A stretch of DNA of 6,191 nucleotides from Alphaproteobacteria bacterium (GTDB taxonomy: Bacteria; Pseudomonadota; Alphaproteobacteria; Micavibrionales; UBA1664), in the NCBI GenBank assembly GCA_018969935.1, contig JAGWXJ010000110.1, forward strand, positions 1 through 6,191, read 5' to 3'. Below the pieces are notes generated by a model that ran no database searches, was not told the origin of the DNA, and worked only from the letters and a program-made list of their open reading frames with translations. The translations under genes and the position numbers were made by a program. Of the stretch, positions 5,734 through 6,191 are shown piece by piece (positions within the stretch are counted from its first letter, which is position 1; the number at the start of each line of letters is the position of its first letter).

Positions 5734-6176
5734 CGGATATCCGTTTCTATCACCTCACCAAAACGCCCGAGGACCAGGCGCTACCGCAAATAGCTATGAA
5801 GGCCATGCAATCGGGCGGGCGTGTTGTTGTGCGTGCTGCCGACGAGGGCAGGGTGGATAGCCTGAATGATGCGTTATGGACCTTCAGGGCCGATGTGTTT
5901 TTGCCACACGGTACCAAGGATGACGGGTATGCCGAACAGCAGCCGATATGGCTTACGGCAGGCAATGACAACCCCAACGGTGCCAAAACGCTGATACTGG
6001 CCGCAGGTTGCCAAACGGATGACCTTACCGGATTTGATTTGTGCTGCATCATGCTGGACGGGCGTGACGAGGCAGGTGTTGAAGCCGCGCGCGGTAAATG
6101 GAAGGCCTACAAGGAAGCCGGCCATACCATTTCCTACTGGCAGCAGACAGACAAGGGCTGGGAGAAAAAGGCCTAA
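5730..6176 (+). CDS. holC: DNA polymerase III subunit chi (HolC)
   Basis: HolC is the chi subunit of the polymerase III holoenzyme clamp-loader complex; with psi (HolD) in the well-studied enterobacterial system it links the loader to single-strand binding protein on the lagging strand. The 148-residue product begins MTDIRFYHLT and carries family features in order: GGRVVVRAADEGRVDSLNDA (29-48), LWTFRADVFLPHG (49-61), QPIWLT (71-76), NPNGA (81-85), LDGRDEAGVEAARGKWKAYK (109-128) and the end YWQQTDKGWEKKA (136-148). This is the form common in alphaproteobacteria. The ATG at 5730 shares bases with the pepA stop (ATGA), and the upstream Shine-Dalgarno is weak, so translation is probably coupled to pepA. 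A longer frame starting at 5613 lies within pepA and is rejected because the family N-terminus starts at the MTDIRFYH methionine. Confidence 0.93.
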   Translation: MTDIRFYHLTKTPEDQALPQIAMKAMQSGGRVVVRAADEGRVDSLNDALWTFRADVFLPHGTKDDGYAEQQPIWLTAGNDNPNGAKTLILAAGCQTDDLTGFDLCCIMLDGRDEAGVEAARGKWKAYKEAGHTISYWQQTDKGWEKKA

Positions 6177-6191
6177 ACCGTTTCTATCGGT
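6177..6191 (+). terminator. Possible start of a terminator after holC, cut by the window edge
   Basis: Directly after the holC stop, ACCG (6177-6180) and CGGT (6188-6191) form a short inverted repeat around TTTCTAT. If the repeat is longer, or a T-run follows beyond the edge, this would be the terminator of pepA-holC. A 4-bp stem alone is weak evidence. Confidence 0.2.

Noticed and set aside
1..6191. Mobile elements, CRISPR arrays, tRNA genes or phage remnants
   Set aside because: No transposase or integrase motifs, no direct-repeat arrays and no cloverleaf-like sequence were seen; base composition looks even across the coding genes.

Overview
The window looks like chromosomal housekeeping DNA from a Gram-negative bacterium, most likely an alphaproteobacterium of moderate to fairly high GC. 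The grounds are the cell-envelope genes (LptF, LptG, MlaA, MlaC), a HolC of the type ending in a YWQQ...GWEKKA tail, and the pepA-holC pair divergent from lptFG, an arrangement I recall from alphaproteobacteria. No mobile element, CRISPR array, tRNA or rRNA is visible. I did not see a clear new biological system; the interesting material is in gene order and in the intergenic RNA and promoter structures.

Layout. A divergent promoter region at about 4222-4278 splits the window. To the left, on the minus strand, are lptF (4221-3085) and lptG (3088-1994), which overlap by 4 bases, then mlaA (1864-1097), mlaC (992-297), and the first 44 codons of an unrecognised gene (134 to beyond base 1). To the right, on the plus strand, are pepA (4279-5733) and holC (5730-6176), also overlapping by 4 bases.

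How the genes work together. LptF and LptG form the inner-membrane permease pair of the LptB2FG ABC transporter, which extracts lipopolysaccharide and sends it outward. MlaA (outer-membrane lipoprotein) and MlaC (periplasmic carrier) remove mislocalised phospholipid from the outer leaflet of the outer membrane and carry it inward. The left arm therefore encodes parts of two machines that together maintain outer-membrane lipid asymmetry. The partners lptB, lptC, lptA, lptD and mlaFEDB are not in the window. The right arm encodes a zinc/manganese leucyl aminopeptidase and the chi subunit of the DNA polymerase III clamp loader, with no evident functional link to the left arm.

Regulation, inferred from sequence only. 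Two sigma70-like promoters appear to overlap back to back between lptF and pepA. mlaC has its own candidate promoter followed by a 9-bp stem-loop in its leader. The leader of the partial gene holds GGCC-rich segments with alternative, mutually exclusive pairings. There is no gene-free stretch longer than about 165 bases.
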